DNA of 64,000 nt from Portulaca oleracea (GCA_029582165.1 CM055882.1:12788501-12852500); one strand, 5' to 3'; positions 1 to 11,469 are shown, counted from the first letter of the stretch. Notes: generated by a model not told the origin, from the letters alone. Numbers and translations are program-made.

Positions 1-1139
1 TAATTATGGACCAGAATACAATACTTACATAGGAATGTCCTCAGCAGCCTCGTGACCATTCTCTTTAGGAACCCTCTCATCATCAACAACCTTTAATCAA
101 TCGCATCCAGCTCAGTCACTTTCCTCTTCCCTTTGATTTTAACTATAAACGAGATAGGATTAACTTAATTAGAATATTTCATCAATTAGGCTTGTATTCT
201 TAAGATCATCTGCACAATTTGTAGTGTCATTCCCTCCACCATCCAAGACTAAGTAGTATCAACTTGTTTGGGGAGGAACAAAAAGAAGGAAATATATCGT
301 AAAATCAAGATATTTCCAACATCCTCACAATGCAATGGGCAAATTTTAATTATTTCCTTAAAAGACACCACATTTCCCAAAAAGACATAGAGTGCAATAT
401 GACGTGCCAAACTTCCACCAAAACAGAGACTTCATATTTGGACGTGTTTCCATAATGGGCTGGCAACATGTGATAACTGGAGGGAGAGGAGACTTGAGGA
501 GTCGTTTTCTTGTTATTGTACATGGAAATGAGAAAGATTAATCGATTGATTGCCCGAGGAAGGAATAGATTCCTAACTTGCTTCTAATCATCAGATTACT
601 ATGTCTATATGTAGCCGCAAAAAATTGGATACAACGTTTCTCATCGTCTTATGTATTGTGAATAAAATGCTTCAAGAATATTGATATCCTTGTCAATGGT
701 AGTTTGTTGTTTCGTTTTTTAATTCACCAACCAAAATCTATACTAACTACGTCTTGATCATGTATATTTGAAGACTTCTATTGCTCCAAATCAACTCTTC
801 CAGAATCATAAAGGTGGATCGCATGCAAGTGGCCGGAACAAGCCCATCGACTTACGACTTCAACATAACTAACAAAAAGGGAGATTTCAAACTTGGTTAC
901 AATATAGAGATTTTCATTTGCTATTTATGTCTCCTTTGTAAAAAAAAAGAAAAAAAAGAAAAACCCCATACATCGGCCCTTTTTGTTAAAGATCTAGCTA
1001 GCATCAAAAGATTGAACATAAATAGAATTCCCCTCCCTTCCCTTCCTCTCCCTTCCATTACCTTACCCTCATTTATCGCCCCTTCCTTTTTCTAAATAGA
1101 ATTCAAACACACCGTTAATATCTCTTTAGTTAAGACATG
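1..1139. other. No recognisable gene; AT-rich flank
   Basis: No domain-bearing frame is visible. A C-rich stretch lies near 1028-1090. The sequence around 600-680 contains an AATAAA-like signal and could be the 3' flank of something outside the window, but I cannot support a gene here. Confidence 0.4.
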
Positions 1140-1245
1140 TGCCCTATCCACTACATTTCTTGATACTTTATATATCCTATACATTCGAAAAGTTTTAAGA
1201 CAACTTAATACATCATCTACTAATGCTGCACATTGAAAGTAGCAC

Positions 1246-1907
1246 TCATCTGGTTTGTACAAAAACTTTATGACAGACTCTTGCTATTTCTATTGCATTG
1301 TACATCCCACTTCCAGCTACTTTTAAAGCTAGATATATAGCCTCCAACTCCACTTGTATTGCAGAGAGAGCCAAAAAAGATTTCCCTCCCGAATTTTCAT
1401 TGCCTCCACCATCACATTTAATTAAGATCCATAAAGCTGCCTCCAATCCCGATTCTCATTTCCACGGACCATTGACAATGAATTTCGCTTTTTAGCAATC
1501 TCCGCAGCTTCCGATCTCCAACATATTCGTGAGTAACCCCTTAACCATTTATATCCTTCTTTAATTGATTTGGTGAGATAGATTTTTAGAATATGTTATG
1601 TGATCTCCGTTTTTGAAATTTTCGCCAAATTCCTTATGTTCCAAATTGTCCGAATTACTGAAGTAAATATAAAAAATCTAGTCTCACCATCCTTATCGAT
1701 GTTCATCAAATATTTTAGCCAGTCTTCCGGCCATTATCATCACTCCAAGTCTGTGTATGTATCCTTTAACCCAGGAGGACTAACTTTCCACATATGTCTA
1801 CGAATGCCACAGTCTCTAAACGAATGCGATATAGATTCGATATTCGCATCATGCCAACAATTATTATTCTCTAACAACCCTCTGACTTCTCTAGTTTCTC
1901 CCAGTGG
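1246..1907 (-). pseudogene. LINE zinc-binding linker and RNase H remnant
   Basis: On the minus strand, 1900-1740 reads as a zf-RVT-like linker (a FRDCGIRRHMWKVSPPGL segment), and 1446-1246 reads as an RNase H-like domain with a degenerate CDGGGNENSGG strand and the helix QVELEAIYLALKVAGSG, which matches the AE-LEAI-AL-GL-A pattern of plant LINE RNase H (RVT_3). Frameshifts separate the pieces. It is interrupted at 1912 by the copia insertion, whose CAATG duplication lies at its edge. Confidence 0.65.
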
Positions 1908-1912
1908 CAATG

Positions 1913-2141
1913 TGTGCAAAAGATAGGGAGAAGAATGAACTGAGAATTTATTTCATATGAATGACAAGGAGACCATCAAGGCCTTATATACACTAGCTAG
2001 AACAAGAAACGAGAAAGACTAACTACCTAACTAACTAACAACCTAAAGAAACAAAAGAAAACAAAAATAGCTAAAAATACAACAGTAGCTAGGAAGAGCT
2101 AAAACAACAGAAGTACAATGAGAATTATTGGATATTTCACA
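1913..2141 (-). repeat. 3' LTR of the copia element
   Basis: This is the 229-bp partner of 6696-6924, with about six substitutions and no indel that I can see. It is preceded, in element orientation, by a polypurine tract and bounded by the CAATG duplication at 1908-1912. Confidence 0.93.
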
Positions 2142-2155
2142 CCCCCTCCTCAAGG
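2142..2155 (-). other. Polypurine tract of the copia element
   Basis: The minus strand reads TTGAGGAGGGGG immediately before the 3' LTR, the usual plus-strand DNA primer position. Confidence 0.85.
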
Positions 2156-5100
2156 TGGATTGGGAGGAACTTCTAGCAATCCTAACCTTGAAGAAGGAAG
2201 ATTATGTTGTTGCTCACTCAAGGCTTTAGTCATTATGTCAGCTAATTGTTGGTGAGAAGAGACATGAGCAGTTTGTATCAGCCCTTCCTGATTCTTGTCT
2301 CTGATGTAATGGCAATCAATCCTAATGTGTTTAGTTCTTTCATGGAACACAAGATTAGCAGCTATGTCTTGAGCAGCCTTGTTATCACAGTAGAGAGTAA
2401 TAGGGGTCTTTAGAGGCACGCTCAAATCTTGAAGAATTTGAACTACCCATTCCAACTCTGAAGTGGTGGCTGACATTGCTCGATAATCGGCTTCTGCAGA
2501 AGATTTTGACACAGTCTTTTGCTTCTTTGTCTTCCATGAGATTAAAGATTATCCTAAAAACACACAATACCCAGTTAGTGACCTTGCAGAAAATTGACAA
2601 CTACCCCAGTCTGAATCAGTGTATGTTGAGACTTGGAGAGTATTATTTTTGGGATAAAAAAGACCTTTATTTATACTTCCCTTGAGATATCTCAAAATGT
2701 GAATTGCTGCATTATAATGTTGGTCTGTAGGATTCTGCAGAAATTGGCTCAGATGCTGCACCCTATAACTGATGTCTGGTCTTGTTAAGGCTAAGTATAA
2801 CAATCTGCCTATAATTATTCTGTAGGGTGTTGGATCAGGTAACACATTTCCAGTGTCAAGAGATAGTTTAAGACCCTTTGGCAGAGCGAATTTGGCATAT
2901 TTGCAGGCAGTAAGACCTGTATCAGCCAAGATGTCTGCAATATACTTCCTTTGATTCAAAAGTATACCCTCACTTGACCTGGAGATCTCAATTCCTAGGA
3001 AGTAACTTGCCTTTCCCAGATCTTTGATGGTAAAAGCATCATGCAATGATTTCTTTAAGGTGCAAATCCCATCAAAGTCATCACCTGTTATTAGTAAATC
3101 ATCAACATAGACAAGTATATATACACAACCCCTTTCAGTCAGTCTGGTAAAAAGTGAATAATCACTCTTTGATTGTTTGAAGCCATGTTTGTTAAGGAAC
3201 TTGGTCAATTCCAAGTTCCATTGTCTCGAGGCCTGTTTTAAACCATAAAGGCTTCTAACAAGCTTGCATACCTCTCCTGGCTTTGCTTTGTTGTAACCTT
3301 GAGGTGGCAACATGTACACTTCTTCCTCAATGAAACCATGCAAAAAGGCATTGTTTATATCTAGTTTATGAAGATCCCATTCCTGGGCAGCAACAAGAGC
3401 TATGAAAATTCTCACAGTTCCCAGTTTGACCACAGGTGAGAAGGTGTGTTTGTAGTCTCTATCTTTGACTTGAAGGAAGCCCCTTGTTACAAGTCTAGCT
3501 TTATGTCTCTCAATGCTCCCATCTGGCTTGAACTTTGTCTTGTATACCCAGTTGGAAGTGAGAGGTTGTTTTCCTGGTGGAAGTTTTGTCAGGATCCAGG
3601 TCCCATTTGATTCTAGAGCTTGTATCTCTTCCTTCATTGCAGCATTCCATTCAGGATATTTGATTTCTTGTTCATAAGTGCTTGGTTCAGCAGAGGTGAG
3701 GATGCTTGATAGGGAAGTGATATACTCCTGTGAGAAATGAGAAAAATCATTAGTATGAAATAGAGGATGTGCAAGCTGAGAATTAAGACTGTGAGAGTGT
3801 GAAGAAGCAGGTTTCTTGGTTTTGTTCTGATCATAGTCATTAAGCCATCTTGGAGGATTCCTTGTTCTAGTTGACCTTCTCAGTTGTCTGCCTTCTTCTT
3901 CATTGTCTTCTTCCTCAGTTTGTGAGTTTCTATGATATCTTCACAATGTATATCACATGATTCATTATTCTGGCTTCTGTCTGCATCATTTTGTATGTCA
4001 GCAACCTCTTGAGACTCAACAGGTTCCACAGGCTCATTGATGTCAGTGTGTTCTTCTTGGTTTTGCTGAACATTCTGACTCAGATTCCTACAAAATCTGG
4101 AAATTTTTGGGTTATCTAAAAACATAACATTGTTAGGAATACCTAAAAAATCATCATGTATATCAGTTATTTTAGAATCTCCTTTGAAGGGAAAAATATC
4201 TTCTTGGAAAGTAACATCTCTGCTGTGAAAAACTTTGTGAGATTCAGATTGTAGAGCTTGTATCCTTTGCATCCAGCAGTATAGCCTAGCAAAATACATT
4301 TAATGGCCCTGGGATCAAACTTATCTTTATACCTCAAATCAGCAACAAAGCAAAGGCATCCTATAGTCCTAAGATCATGGATGTTGGGTTTAGTTCCAGA
4401 AAGAACTTCATGAGGGCTTTTCCAATTTAAATTGGTCATAGGAAGCATATTTATAACATGAGTGGAAGCCAGGACACATTCACCCCAAAAAATTTTTGGT
4501 AATCCAGCATGGAACATGATGGCTCTTGTTGTATCTAAAAGATGTCTATGTTTTCTTTCCACAACACCATTTTGTTGTGGAGTGTAAGGGACAGATCTAT
4601 GATGATTTATCCCTAAAGATGAAAAAAGAGATTGGCATTCTTTGTTAATGAATTCACTTCCATTATCAGTTCTTATTATGGGAAATGGTTGTTTTGAACT
4701 GATTTTGGATCATTTTGATGAAATCCTGAATAATGGAACACACAGTAGATTTTACATAATGTAAATGAGTCCATGTAGTTCTACTGAAATCATCTACAAA
4801 AGTTAAAAAAATAGGAGGATCCATCTATGTTGGGAACCTTATAGGGACCCCATAGATCAATGTGCATCAATTAAAAGCAATGTGTGGTATGAATTGTACT
4901 TCTATTAAAAGGAAGCCTATGAGTTTTAGCAAGAATACAACTTCACAAAACAAATTTGAGGGAATTTGGCCTTTACAATCAGAGATATGCATTAGCTTTG
5001 ACACAGAAGTATGCCCAAGCCTATTGTGTAAGGTATGAAAAAAGGTGCTATTCTTGAAGTACTGATTTGACATGGTGGTTGTAGCAGCTATCTTGTATAA

Positions 5101-6618
5101 ACCCTCTGTGGGAGAAACTTGTGCTATGATGTCCTTAGTGGTAAGGTCCTGAAAGAAGCAAGTGTTAGGACAAAAAGACAGACAAAGATTCAAGTCCTTT
5201 GTGAGCTTAAAAACTGAAAGTAAATTATATTGAAAATCTGGAATATAAAGAACATCTTGCAACTTTATTTTATCTGATATGACAACAGTTCCTGCTATCT
5301 TGACACTTTTAAGAGATCCATCTGGTAAAACAACTTGGACAGGTTTAGATAACTGATGAACATCACTCAATGCAGATAAATTATGTGTCATATGGTCAGT
5401 AGCACCAGTATCTAAAACCCAAGATTGTTTGGAAGCTTGATCAAGATAAGATAATTTCATGATATTACCTGCAAATTGGTTACTCTCAGCAAAGTGTGCA
5501 ACTGCCTGATCTATTGGACCCTTTCCTTTGGAGAGCTTGGCCAATTCTTGAGCAACAACCTGTACAAAATTGTGATCTATCTTCTATGTAGGCTCGAGAG
5601 CATAACTGTTGTCCAAAGGAGTGTCTTCTTCATTTTTCTGCACATTTGCAGCCAACCTAGGGGAAGAATTCCTTTTCTTGTTATCTCTTGGTCCAATGTA
5701 CCAATCTGGGTACCCTACTAAGAGAAAACACTGGTCCTCAATATGACCATTCTTTTTGTAGTAGTTGTAAAATTTCTTAGATTTTGTCTTCGAGTCCTTG
5801 CTAGCTTTGTTTGAATTCTTGGCAAGAAACCCTTGTGAGTTTCCCTCCATTCCTTCACTATTTAGATTTGACCTGAAGGCATGTGCTGCAAATTCCTTTG
5901 AACCCCCAAGACTACTTGTAATTTGTTTTTGTCTTTCAACTCTTTGTATCATATTGTAGGCCTTATTTACAGTGGGTAGGGGTTCAGATAAGAGAAGTTG
6001 ACCTCTAACAGTATCATACTCATCATTCAGATGTAAAAGAAATTGCATCAACTTCTTTTCTTGATCCATATCTACTGTATGCTTGATGGAGGGACATGTT
6101 TTTACACAAGTACAGGCAGGTATCTCTGATATGTCAGCTAGCTCATCCCATAACTTTTTTAGCTTGGTGTAAAACACGGCTACTGAATCTTGGTTCTGGT
6201 AAAGATTGTTGATCTCTCCTTCAAGATGGAACTTTAGTGGTTCATTTGATTGCCCAAACCTCTCCTCGAGGTCATCCCATAAGTCTTTGGCAAACTGTAC
6301 ATACAAGAAGGCATCATGTAAATCAGTAATCATAGAATTCAATAGTCAGCTTACCACCATTGAATCACACTTGTTCCATTGTGCAAGTTTGGGTGAGCCA
6401 TTAGCAAGTTTTTCACATTTCCCATCGATGAAGCCCAATTTGACCTTAGTCTTCAGGGCTATTTTGACTGCCTTACTCCATTTTTGAAAATTTGTGCCAT
6501 TGAGTTTTGTGCTTGTCAGAGGCATCCCTGGATGATCTGATGGGTGCAAGAAAAGGGGGTCGTTGTTGTATTCTTCTGGAGCCCCTAAATTTACTTCAGT
6601 GGTGCTTGAGGAAGACAT
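2150..6618 (-). pseudogene. Copia gag-pol polyprotein with nonsense and frameshift lesions
   Basis: The ATG at 6618 (product begins MSSSSTTEVN) opens Gag. Domains follow in copia order: Gag (6618-5587, with a decayed zinc knuckle), protease (WVLDTGATDHM near 5425), integrase (5000-4200, with the GIP-to-HHCC region damaged), reverse transcriptase (3637-2700; YVDDLLITGDD near 3100) and RNase H (2512-2150; SKSSAEADYRAMS). Visible lesions are an in-frame TGA at 6346-6348 where family members have Trp, an in-frame TAG at 5584-5586 between Gag and protease, frame changes near 4900-4600 and near 4270, and an in-frame TAA at 2549-2551 between RT and RNase H. The first two and the last are single-codon stops in an otherwise unbroken frame. 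It cannot make a full polyprotein. The family is certain; the exact indel positions are approximate. Confidence 0.9.
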
Positions 6619-6675
6619 GGCAGGCAACTCGAGGGATCAAACAACAGATGGGAAAAGAAGAAACTAGCAAAGAGC

Positions 6676-6695
6676 CAGCACAGGCTCTGATACCA
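6676..6695 (-). other. Primer binding site (initiator tRNA-Met type)
   Basis: The minus-strand sequence directly next to the 5' LTR is TGGTATCAGAGCCTGTGCTG. TGGTATCAGAGC is the standard plant copia primer binding site complementary to the 3' end of initiator tRNA-Met. It fixes the element's orientation. Confidence 0.93.
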
Positions 6696-6924
6696 TGTGC
6701 AAAAGATAGGGGGAAGAATGAGCTGAGAATTTATTTCATATGAATGACAAGGAGACCATCAAGGCCTTATATACACTAGCTAGAACAAGAAACGAGAGAG
6801 ACTAACTACCTAACTAACCAAGAACCTAAAGAAACAAAAGAAAACAAAAATAGCTAAAAATACAACAGTAGCTAGGAAGAGCTAAAACAACAGAAGTACA
6901 ATGAGAATTACTGGATATTTCACA
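6696..6924 (-). repeat. 5' LTR of the copia element
   Basis: This copy is 229 bp. On the minus strand it begins TGTGTGAAATATCC and ends CTTTTGCACA. A TATA-box-like TATATAA lies on the minus strand at 6767-6773, the expected promoter position for element transcription. The primer binding site follows directly at 6695 and below. Confidence 0.93.
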
Positions 6925-6943
6925 CAATGCATTATTAGCGCAT

Positions 6944-7090
6944 TTCTAATAATACGAACTTTTGGCCATATAAGACTTAATAATATGAACTTTCGATTCA
7001 ATGATGAATAATACGAACTTTAACCCTCTGTTGTCCCCAATAACACGCCACCGAGTTAAGATTAACTTGACTCGGCAGTGGTCTGACGTG
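6944..7090 (+). repeat. Truncated copy of a Mutator-like terminal repeat
   Basis: This 147-bp stretch begins TTCTAATAATACGAACTTTT and repeats nearly exactly the outer part of the element at 7422, including three spaced ATAATACGAACTTT-like motifs and a GCCACCGAGTTAAG block. It stops at 7090, where the palindromic arm begins. It has no partner on its right side, so it is a fragment. Confidence 0.7.
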
Positions 7091-8953
7091 GAGTAGGGAT
7101 TGGGGAGTGTCGAGGGTTTGAGATTGAGAAACTCAAAAACATTAGTGAATAGTGATGAAAAGATGAAAATCATAGAAAAATAGTTGATCTGTAGTTCAGT
7201 CCTCGTTCTTCTAATTCGGTCTAGTCCTTGGATCGAGGACCGAAACTCAGTATTCACTGAACCAAGGACTAGACCAATTCATCTTCGGTCTTTTCAGTCC
7301 AATCTTCAGTCTAGTTCGGTCCAATCCTTTATTCGGCCTAGACTGGACTATGAACAGTCCTAGGCAATGATTTTGGATTAGTAATCTACCACCAAAATGG
7401 AATATGTTTAGGGAAATTGGATTCTAATAATACGAACTTTTGGCCATATAAGACTTAATAATATGAACTTTCGATTCAATGATGAATAATACGAACTTTA
7501 ACCCTCTGTTGCCCCCAATAACACGCCACCGAGTTAAGATTAACTTGACTCGGCGGAGGTCTGACTTGGCGGCGGAGGCACGCGCCTGGTTCTTTTGACT
7601 TTGCCACGTCATTCACGTTGAGTTAAAAAAATAATACGAACTTTACCTTATGTTGCTCTGAATAATACGAATTTTTTTCAATCTCTAAAAATCTCAGATC
7701 CCATTTTTACTTCTTCATCTTCTTCAATCCTCCCCCTCTCTCTCTCTTCCTCCATCGAAATCAAACCCAGAAAACCCCCACGAAGCACCCCCAGAACTTT
7801 CAAGATGGAAAACCCTAAATTCGGTGATGAATGACCCTCGGGTGCCCGGTTTGATGCTCCTTAACCCACCTGTGACCCAAAATTGTAGGCATGGTATGGT
7901 ATGGAGGGTTAAGGTAGGGTTAATGGGTTGTTGGGTAAATGACCTGGTGTTTTAGTGGTGGTCGAGGGAGGAGATGGGTTCAGTTTCTGGGTAGAGAGGA
8001 GGGTCGAAGGTGGTTGGGCGAGAGGGGGTTCGGCAAAGCTAGGGTTTCCGACAATGATTCCAACAAGAATCGGTCGGAATCAGTGGTGGAGGGTGATGGA
8101 AAAGGAAGTGGATCTAGGTTTGAGCAGGATGGATCTGGGTTTACAACAACAATAGAGGGAGAGGGAGTAAAAGACATAGGAGGGAGAGGAGGTTACCGAA
8201 GAGGGAGATCGGCGACAAAGGATGGGGATTCCGACGAGTTGGTGGCAGACTGGCCTGAGAGGAGAAGGGCTGGTTTTCTGGGTTTGATTTCGATGGAGGA
8301 GGAGAGAGGGGGGATTGAAGAAGATTAAGAAGTAAAAATGGGATCTGAGATTTTTAGAGAGAGAAAAAAAGTTCGTATTATTCAGAGCAACATACTAAAG
8401 TTCGTATTATTTTTTTAACTCAACATGAATGACGTGGCAAAGTCAAAACAACCAGGCGCGTGCCTCCGCCGCCACGTCAGACCGCCGCCGAGTCAAGTTA
8501 ATCTTAACTGGGTGGCGTGTTATTGGGGGCAACAGATGGTCAAAGTTCGTATTATTCATCATTGAATCAAAAGATCGTATTATCAAGTCTTATATGACCA
8601 AAAGTTCGTATTATTAGAATCCAATTTCCCTAAACATATTCCATTTTGGTGGTAGATTACTAATCCAAAATCATTGCCTAGGACTGTTCATAGTCCAGTC
8701 TAGGCCGAATAAAGGATTGGACCGAACTAGACTGAAGATTGGACTGAAAAGACCGAAGATGAATTGGTCTAGTCCTTGGTTCAGTGAATACTGAGTTTCG
8801 GTCCTCGATCCAAGGACTAGACCGAATTAGAAGAACGAGGACCGAACTACAGATCAACTATTTTTCTATGATTTTCATCTTTTCATCACTATTCACTAAT
8901 GTTTTTGAGTTTCTCAATCTCAAACCCTCAACGCTCCCTAATCCCTACTCCAC
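7088..8953. repeat. Large imperfect palindrome (arms ~690 bp, loop ~495 bp)
   Basis: The left arm 7088-7776 and right arm 8272-8953 are reverse complements over almost their whole length, including the same encoded peptide on opposite strands. The loop 7777-8271 is unique. The arms contain two nested pieces: the Mutator-like terminal repeat (7422 onward, mirrored up to 8619) and the left end of a hAT element (8679-8953, mirrored at 7088-7355). Because the hAT end is duplicated in inverted form, the palindrome formed after that element inserted. Confidence 0.85.
7422..8619. mobile_element. Mutator-like fold-back element, non-autonomous
   Basis: The ends are TTCTAATAATACG and CGTATTATTAGAA and the inverted repeats run inward for about 350 bp. 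The terminal zone holds spaced ATAATACGAACTTT motifs, then a GC-rich block (GCCACCGAGTTAAG, CGGCGGAGG). The interior (7680-8340) resembles a captured 5' UTR and first-exon region, with pyrimidine-rich sequence and no conserved domain. The flanks are themselves palindromic, so no target duplication can be read. The Mutator-like label rests on the long TIR architecture. Confidence 0.55.
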
Positions 8954-9543
8954 CCTCCGGCCTACACCACCCGCTATCATTGGGTGCCACCGCCAGCGCC
9001 GTCATGGCTATCAGAGCCACCGCTCTCCCTTCGCACTCAATCGCTCCACCGACGCTCCCTACTTCCCAGATCCGTTGTTTCTCCTCCGTAAACGGCCACC
9101 ACACGGTCCATGCCTAGTTGGCCACCATCCAATAGGCCACCACGCACAGCCAACCACTTCATTGGTTCAGGTTTCTTGCAATTTTTTAATTGTTTCCTTT
9201 CTATATTTTTCTACTATTATTGTAGTTAAGAATCATATATATATTCATATCTTTGCCATAGGTTTGTCGTCTTATGTTCTTTTTTTGGTAGGTAAAAAGA
9301 AAATGAATTCTAATCCCTAGTTCTCTAATTCCATTAGGCAAAATTGTATTGCATATCTTTCTTGTAATTTGGTCCATTCGGTCGGTCCAGTCCTGGATCA
9401 AACTTTTTTTAGTCAGTCCAGTCCAGTCCAGGATCAAAAAAAGTTCGGTTCAATCTTTGGTCCAAGCAAGTCCTCTTGTTCAGTCTTCGGTCTGGTCCAG
9501 TTTGACCTGGTTCGATCCATTCCTGAACCGACGAACAACCCTA
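8679..9543. mobile_element. Non-autonomous hAT element with GGTCC-rich subterminal repeats
   Basis: The left end TAGGACTGTTCA and right end CGAACAACCCTA are inverted (the right end reads TAGGGTTGTTCG in reverse). Both ends are followed by many copies of CAGTCC/GGTCC-type motifs. The flanks TCATTGCC (8671-8678) and CCATCGCC (9544-9551) match at 6 of 8 positions, consistent with an aged 8-bp hAT duplication. There is no transposase. It belongs to the same family as 31199-32276. Confidence 0.7.
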
Positions 9544-10059
9544 CCATCGCCACAATCTTTCTTTCCCTTCCAGCAGTGTATCTGAAGAAACACTATTAAT
9601 CATTCCAAAAGCTCTATATCCATATTTGGCTGTATACATACCTGTTTGATGATCTCCCCAACAAAATTTTGCCTTTACTGCTTCATATGGAACAGGTAAT
9701 TGAAATATACATTTAGTTGTTGCTCTGTCAAAAAGATTTGTGATATATGCTCTATATGCCGCAGTCTTGAACCTTTGTTATTAACTACTAGTCCACAAGT
9801 GGCTTTTCTAGCTAATACCTTTGTTATACTCCAAACTTTAAATGTTGTAAATGACCGTCCAACCAACGATTATCTACAATTGTTATCGATCGTCCATTCC
9901 CCATTCTCCATCGTAGTTTTTATCCTTAACTAATTAGCCATACCTTTTAACTGATATAATTCTTTGGAGCAAGTATCGGGGACGACACCTTATATGGAGC
10001 TTGCTAAATACGAGCTAAAAAGGATGAATGCATATTATTGGGGAGATTCAAGGGGAGAA

Positions 10060-10230
10060 CCCACTTCAATCAAGGCCCATGGTACGCAAGTTAAGTGAGG
10101 TTTCATCTTAAAACCAATTGGTGTTAAGAGGAGTAGCCCACTTGACTTATATTTCATGTGTTTTTTTTTTTTTTACTTTTTCGATGTGGGACATTTACTC
10201 ATGGGTGAATCCCAACACGTATGGATTGTC
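10060..10230. repeat. Short unidentified repeat inserted in the LINE
   Basis: LINE coding similarity resumes on both sides, but this ~170-bp block does not fit it. It contains AAACCAATTGGTGTTAAGAG, a T tract and TTTTCGATGTGGGACAT, phrases common in dispersed plant repeats. Family and ends are not determined. Confidence 0.4.
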
Positions 10231-10783
10231 CGCCAAGCTTGTTTCAACAATAATGCTTGATTAAAACTGGTTAGCTCTCTAATTCCTAATCCACCAATAC
10301 CATTTAACTGATATAATGGACCTTATTTAATCCAATGGATGGATTTTTTTCCTTTTGAATTCCACCAAAAAAAGTTGAATTAATCATTATAGCATTTAAC
10401 TTCTCCACAATATTCCTTAGTATTTGATATACCGAGAACACATGTTGATAAAGTGCGGTTAGAACTGTACGTATTAATTAGGACCAACCTTCCTGCTAAC
10501 GATAATAAACATGTCTGGCAACCCTAAAGCTTCTCCATAAAAGCATCCACCAAAAACTTGAATTGATTTGTTTTGTTTTTCAAGATTAATGGAGGAATTC
10601 CCAAATACTTGGTAAAATTACTAAAATAAGGACAGTTCTGATATCCAGATATGGACTTAAAATCTATCTTCTCATGTTGTTGGACGTTAGCTAAAAACAT
10701 GACTGATGATTTGTCCACATTTATCATTTGGCCAAAACTATAATTAAAACAAGCCAAAATATTTTTTAACTTAGTATAATGAT

Positions 10784-10785
<2 letters not shown>

Positions 10786-10846
<61 letters not shown>
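10786..10846. repeat. (TA)n microsatellite, ~30 repeats
   Basis: An uninterrupted run of alternating T and A of about 61 bp inside the LINE reverse transcriptase remnant. Confidence 0.95.
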
Positions 10847-10848
<2 letters not shown>

Positions 10849-11469
10849 TATCCGGAAAAAATATAGAATCATCTGCGAAAAATAAATGAGTGATCTCCGA
10901 CGATTCTCTTGCCACCTTTATTCCTTTGATTTCTCCTCGACTTTGAGCTGCTTGTAAACATTGTGATAAAATACCTAGAACTAAGATAAACAGGTAAGGA
11001 GAAATAAGATCACCTTGACGTAGCCCTGCCTGCAGGGATATTCATTCCGTCATTTCTCCATTTATGACGACAGAGCCGGTGATTGCCGTAGTAACACATT
11101 TCATCGTCAACACAATCTGTGTCAATATTACTTTCAAAAAATCCCATCATACTCTACCATATACCTTACTCATGCTCCACTCCTAATCTTTCTTATATAA
11201 ATGCAGCTTGGTTATCACTAATAATGTTAAGAAAATAAAATAAAGTATAAAGCAATCGAACTACTAAAATATATAGGTAAAATTAAGTCACGGTATTTGG
11301 CCATGCAGAAGCATGCAATTGCTACGTGGAGAACAGTAGATGACTGAGATGGAGGCCAGTGATTGGCCACCTCCTACACCAACCTACGTTATTTACTTAT
11401 TTGTTACTATTGTATTATTATTTTCTCGTTTTATTTATTTGACTTCAATATCTTCAATATTTATTTATT

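Larger units (their letters stand above)
1913..6924 (-). mobile_element. Ty1/copia LTR retrotransposon, recently dead
   Basis: The 229-bp LTRs start TG and end CA, and the element is flanked by perfect 5-bp target duplications CAATG (1908-1912 and 6925-6929). The primer binding site and polypurine tract place the 5' LTR on the right, so it is transcribed on the minus strand. I count about 6 mismatches between the LTRs (about 97% identity), so the insertion is fairly young. The internal region has the copia order gag, protease, integrase, RT, RNase H but carries several nonsense codons and frameshifts. It sits inside an older LINE. Confidence 0.95.
1140..11165 (-). mobile_element. Decayed L1-type LINE, split by later insertions
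   Basis: Two minus-strand blocks carry successive parts of one plant non-LTR retrotransposon. The block at about 9552-11165 has the reverse transcriptase and the following linker; the block at about 1140-1912 has the zinc-binding linker and RNase H. Between them lie a copia element (1913-6924) and a palindrome/hAT cluster (6944-9543). Without these insertions about 2.4 kb of LINE remains, full of stops and frameshifts. The order RT, linker, RNase H reads correctly on the minus strand across the insertions, which is why I treat the two blocks as one element. The 5' ORF1 and endonuclease are not visible, so it is 5'-truncated or continues in an unrecognisable state beyond 11.2 kb. Confidence 0.75.
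9552..11165 (-). pseudogene. LINE reverse transcriptase and linker, decayed
   Basis: Read on the minus strand, 11050-10850 encodes the plant L1 RT signature LRQGDLISPYLFILVLGILS, followed by the FADDS catalytic motif near 10870. Next, 10787-10524 encodes the downstream RT segment with SGQ/FGQ-MINVDKSS and a KYLGIPP motif. Around 10300-10240 there is GGLGIRELTSFNQA, a hallmark of the plant LINE linker. Further down, LRWRMGNG (about 9910) and YTAKYGYR (about 9640) match the usual linker landmarks. Several frameshifts, a TA microsatellite and a ~170-bp foreign insertion interrupt the frame. It is not functional. The family assignment is from motif recognition and is firm; the exact ends are not. 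Confidence 0.8.

Noticed and set aside
1..130. Possible last exon of a minus-strand gene (acidic short peptide near 60-20)
   Set aside because: Too short, no domain and no visible splice partner; frames disagree on the stop.
781..1095. 104-codon plus-strand frame
   Set aside because: Starts at TTG, low-complexity C-rich end, no domain.
7939..8328. 129-codon Gly/Arg-rich frame in the palindrome loop
   Set aside because: Purine-rich composition of a fold-back element interior; no homologous domain and no support for translation.
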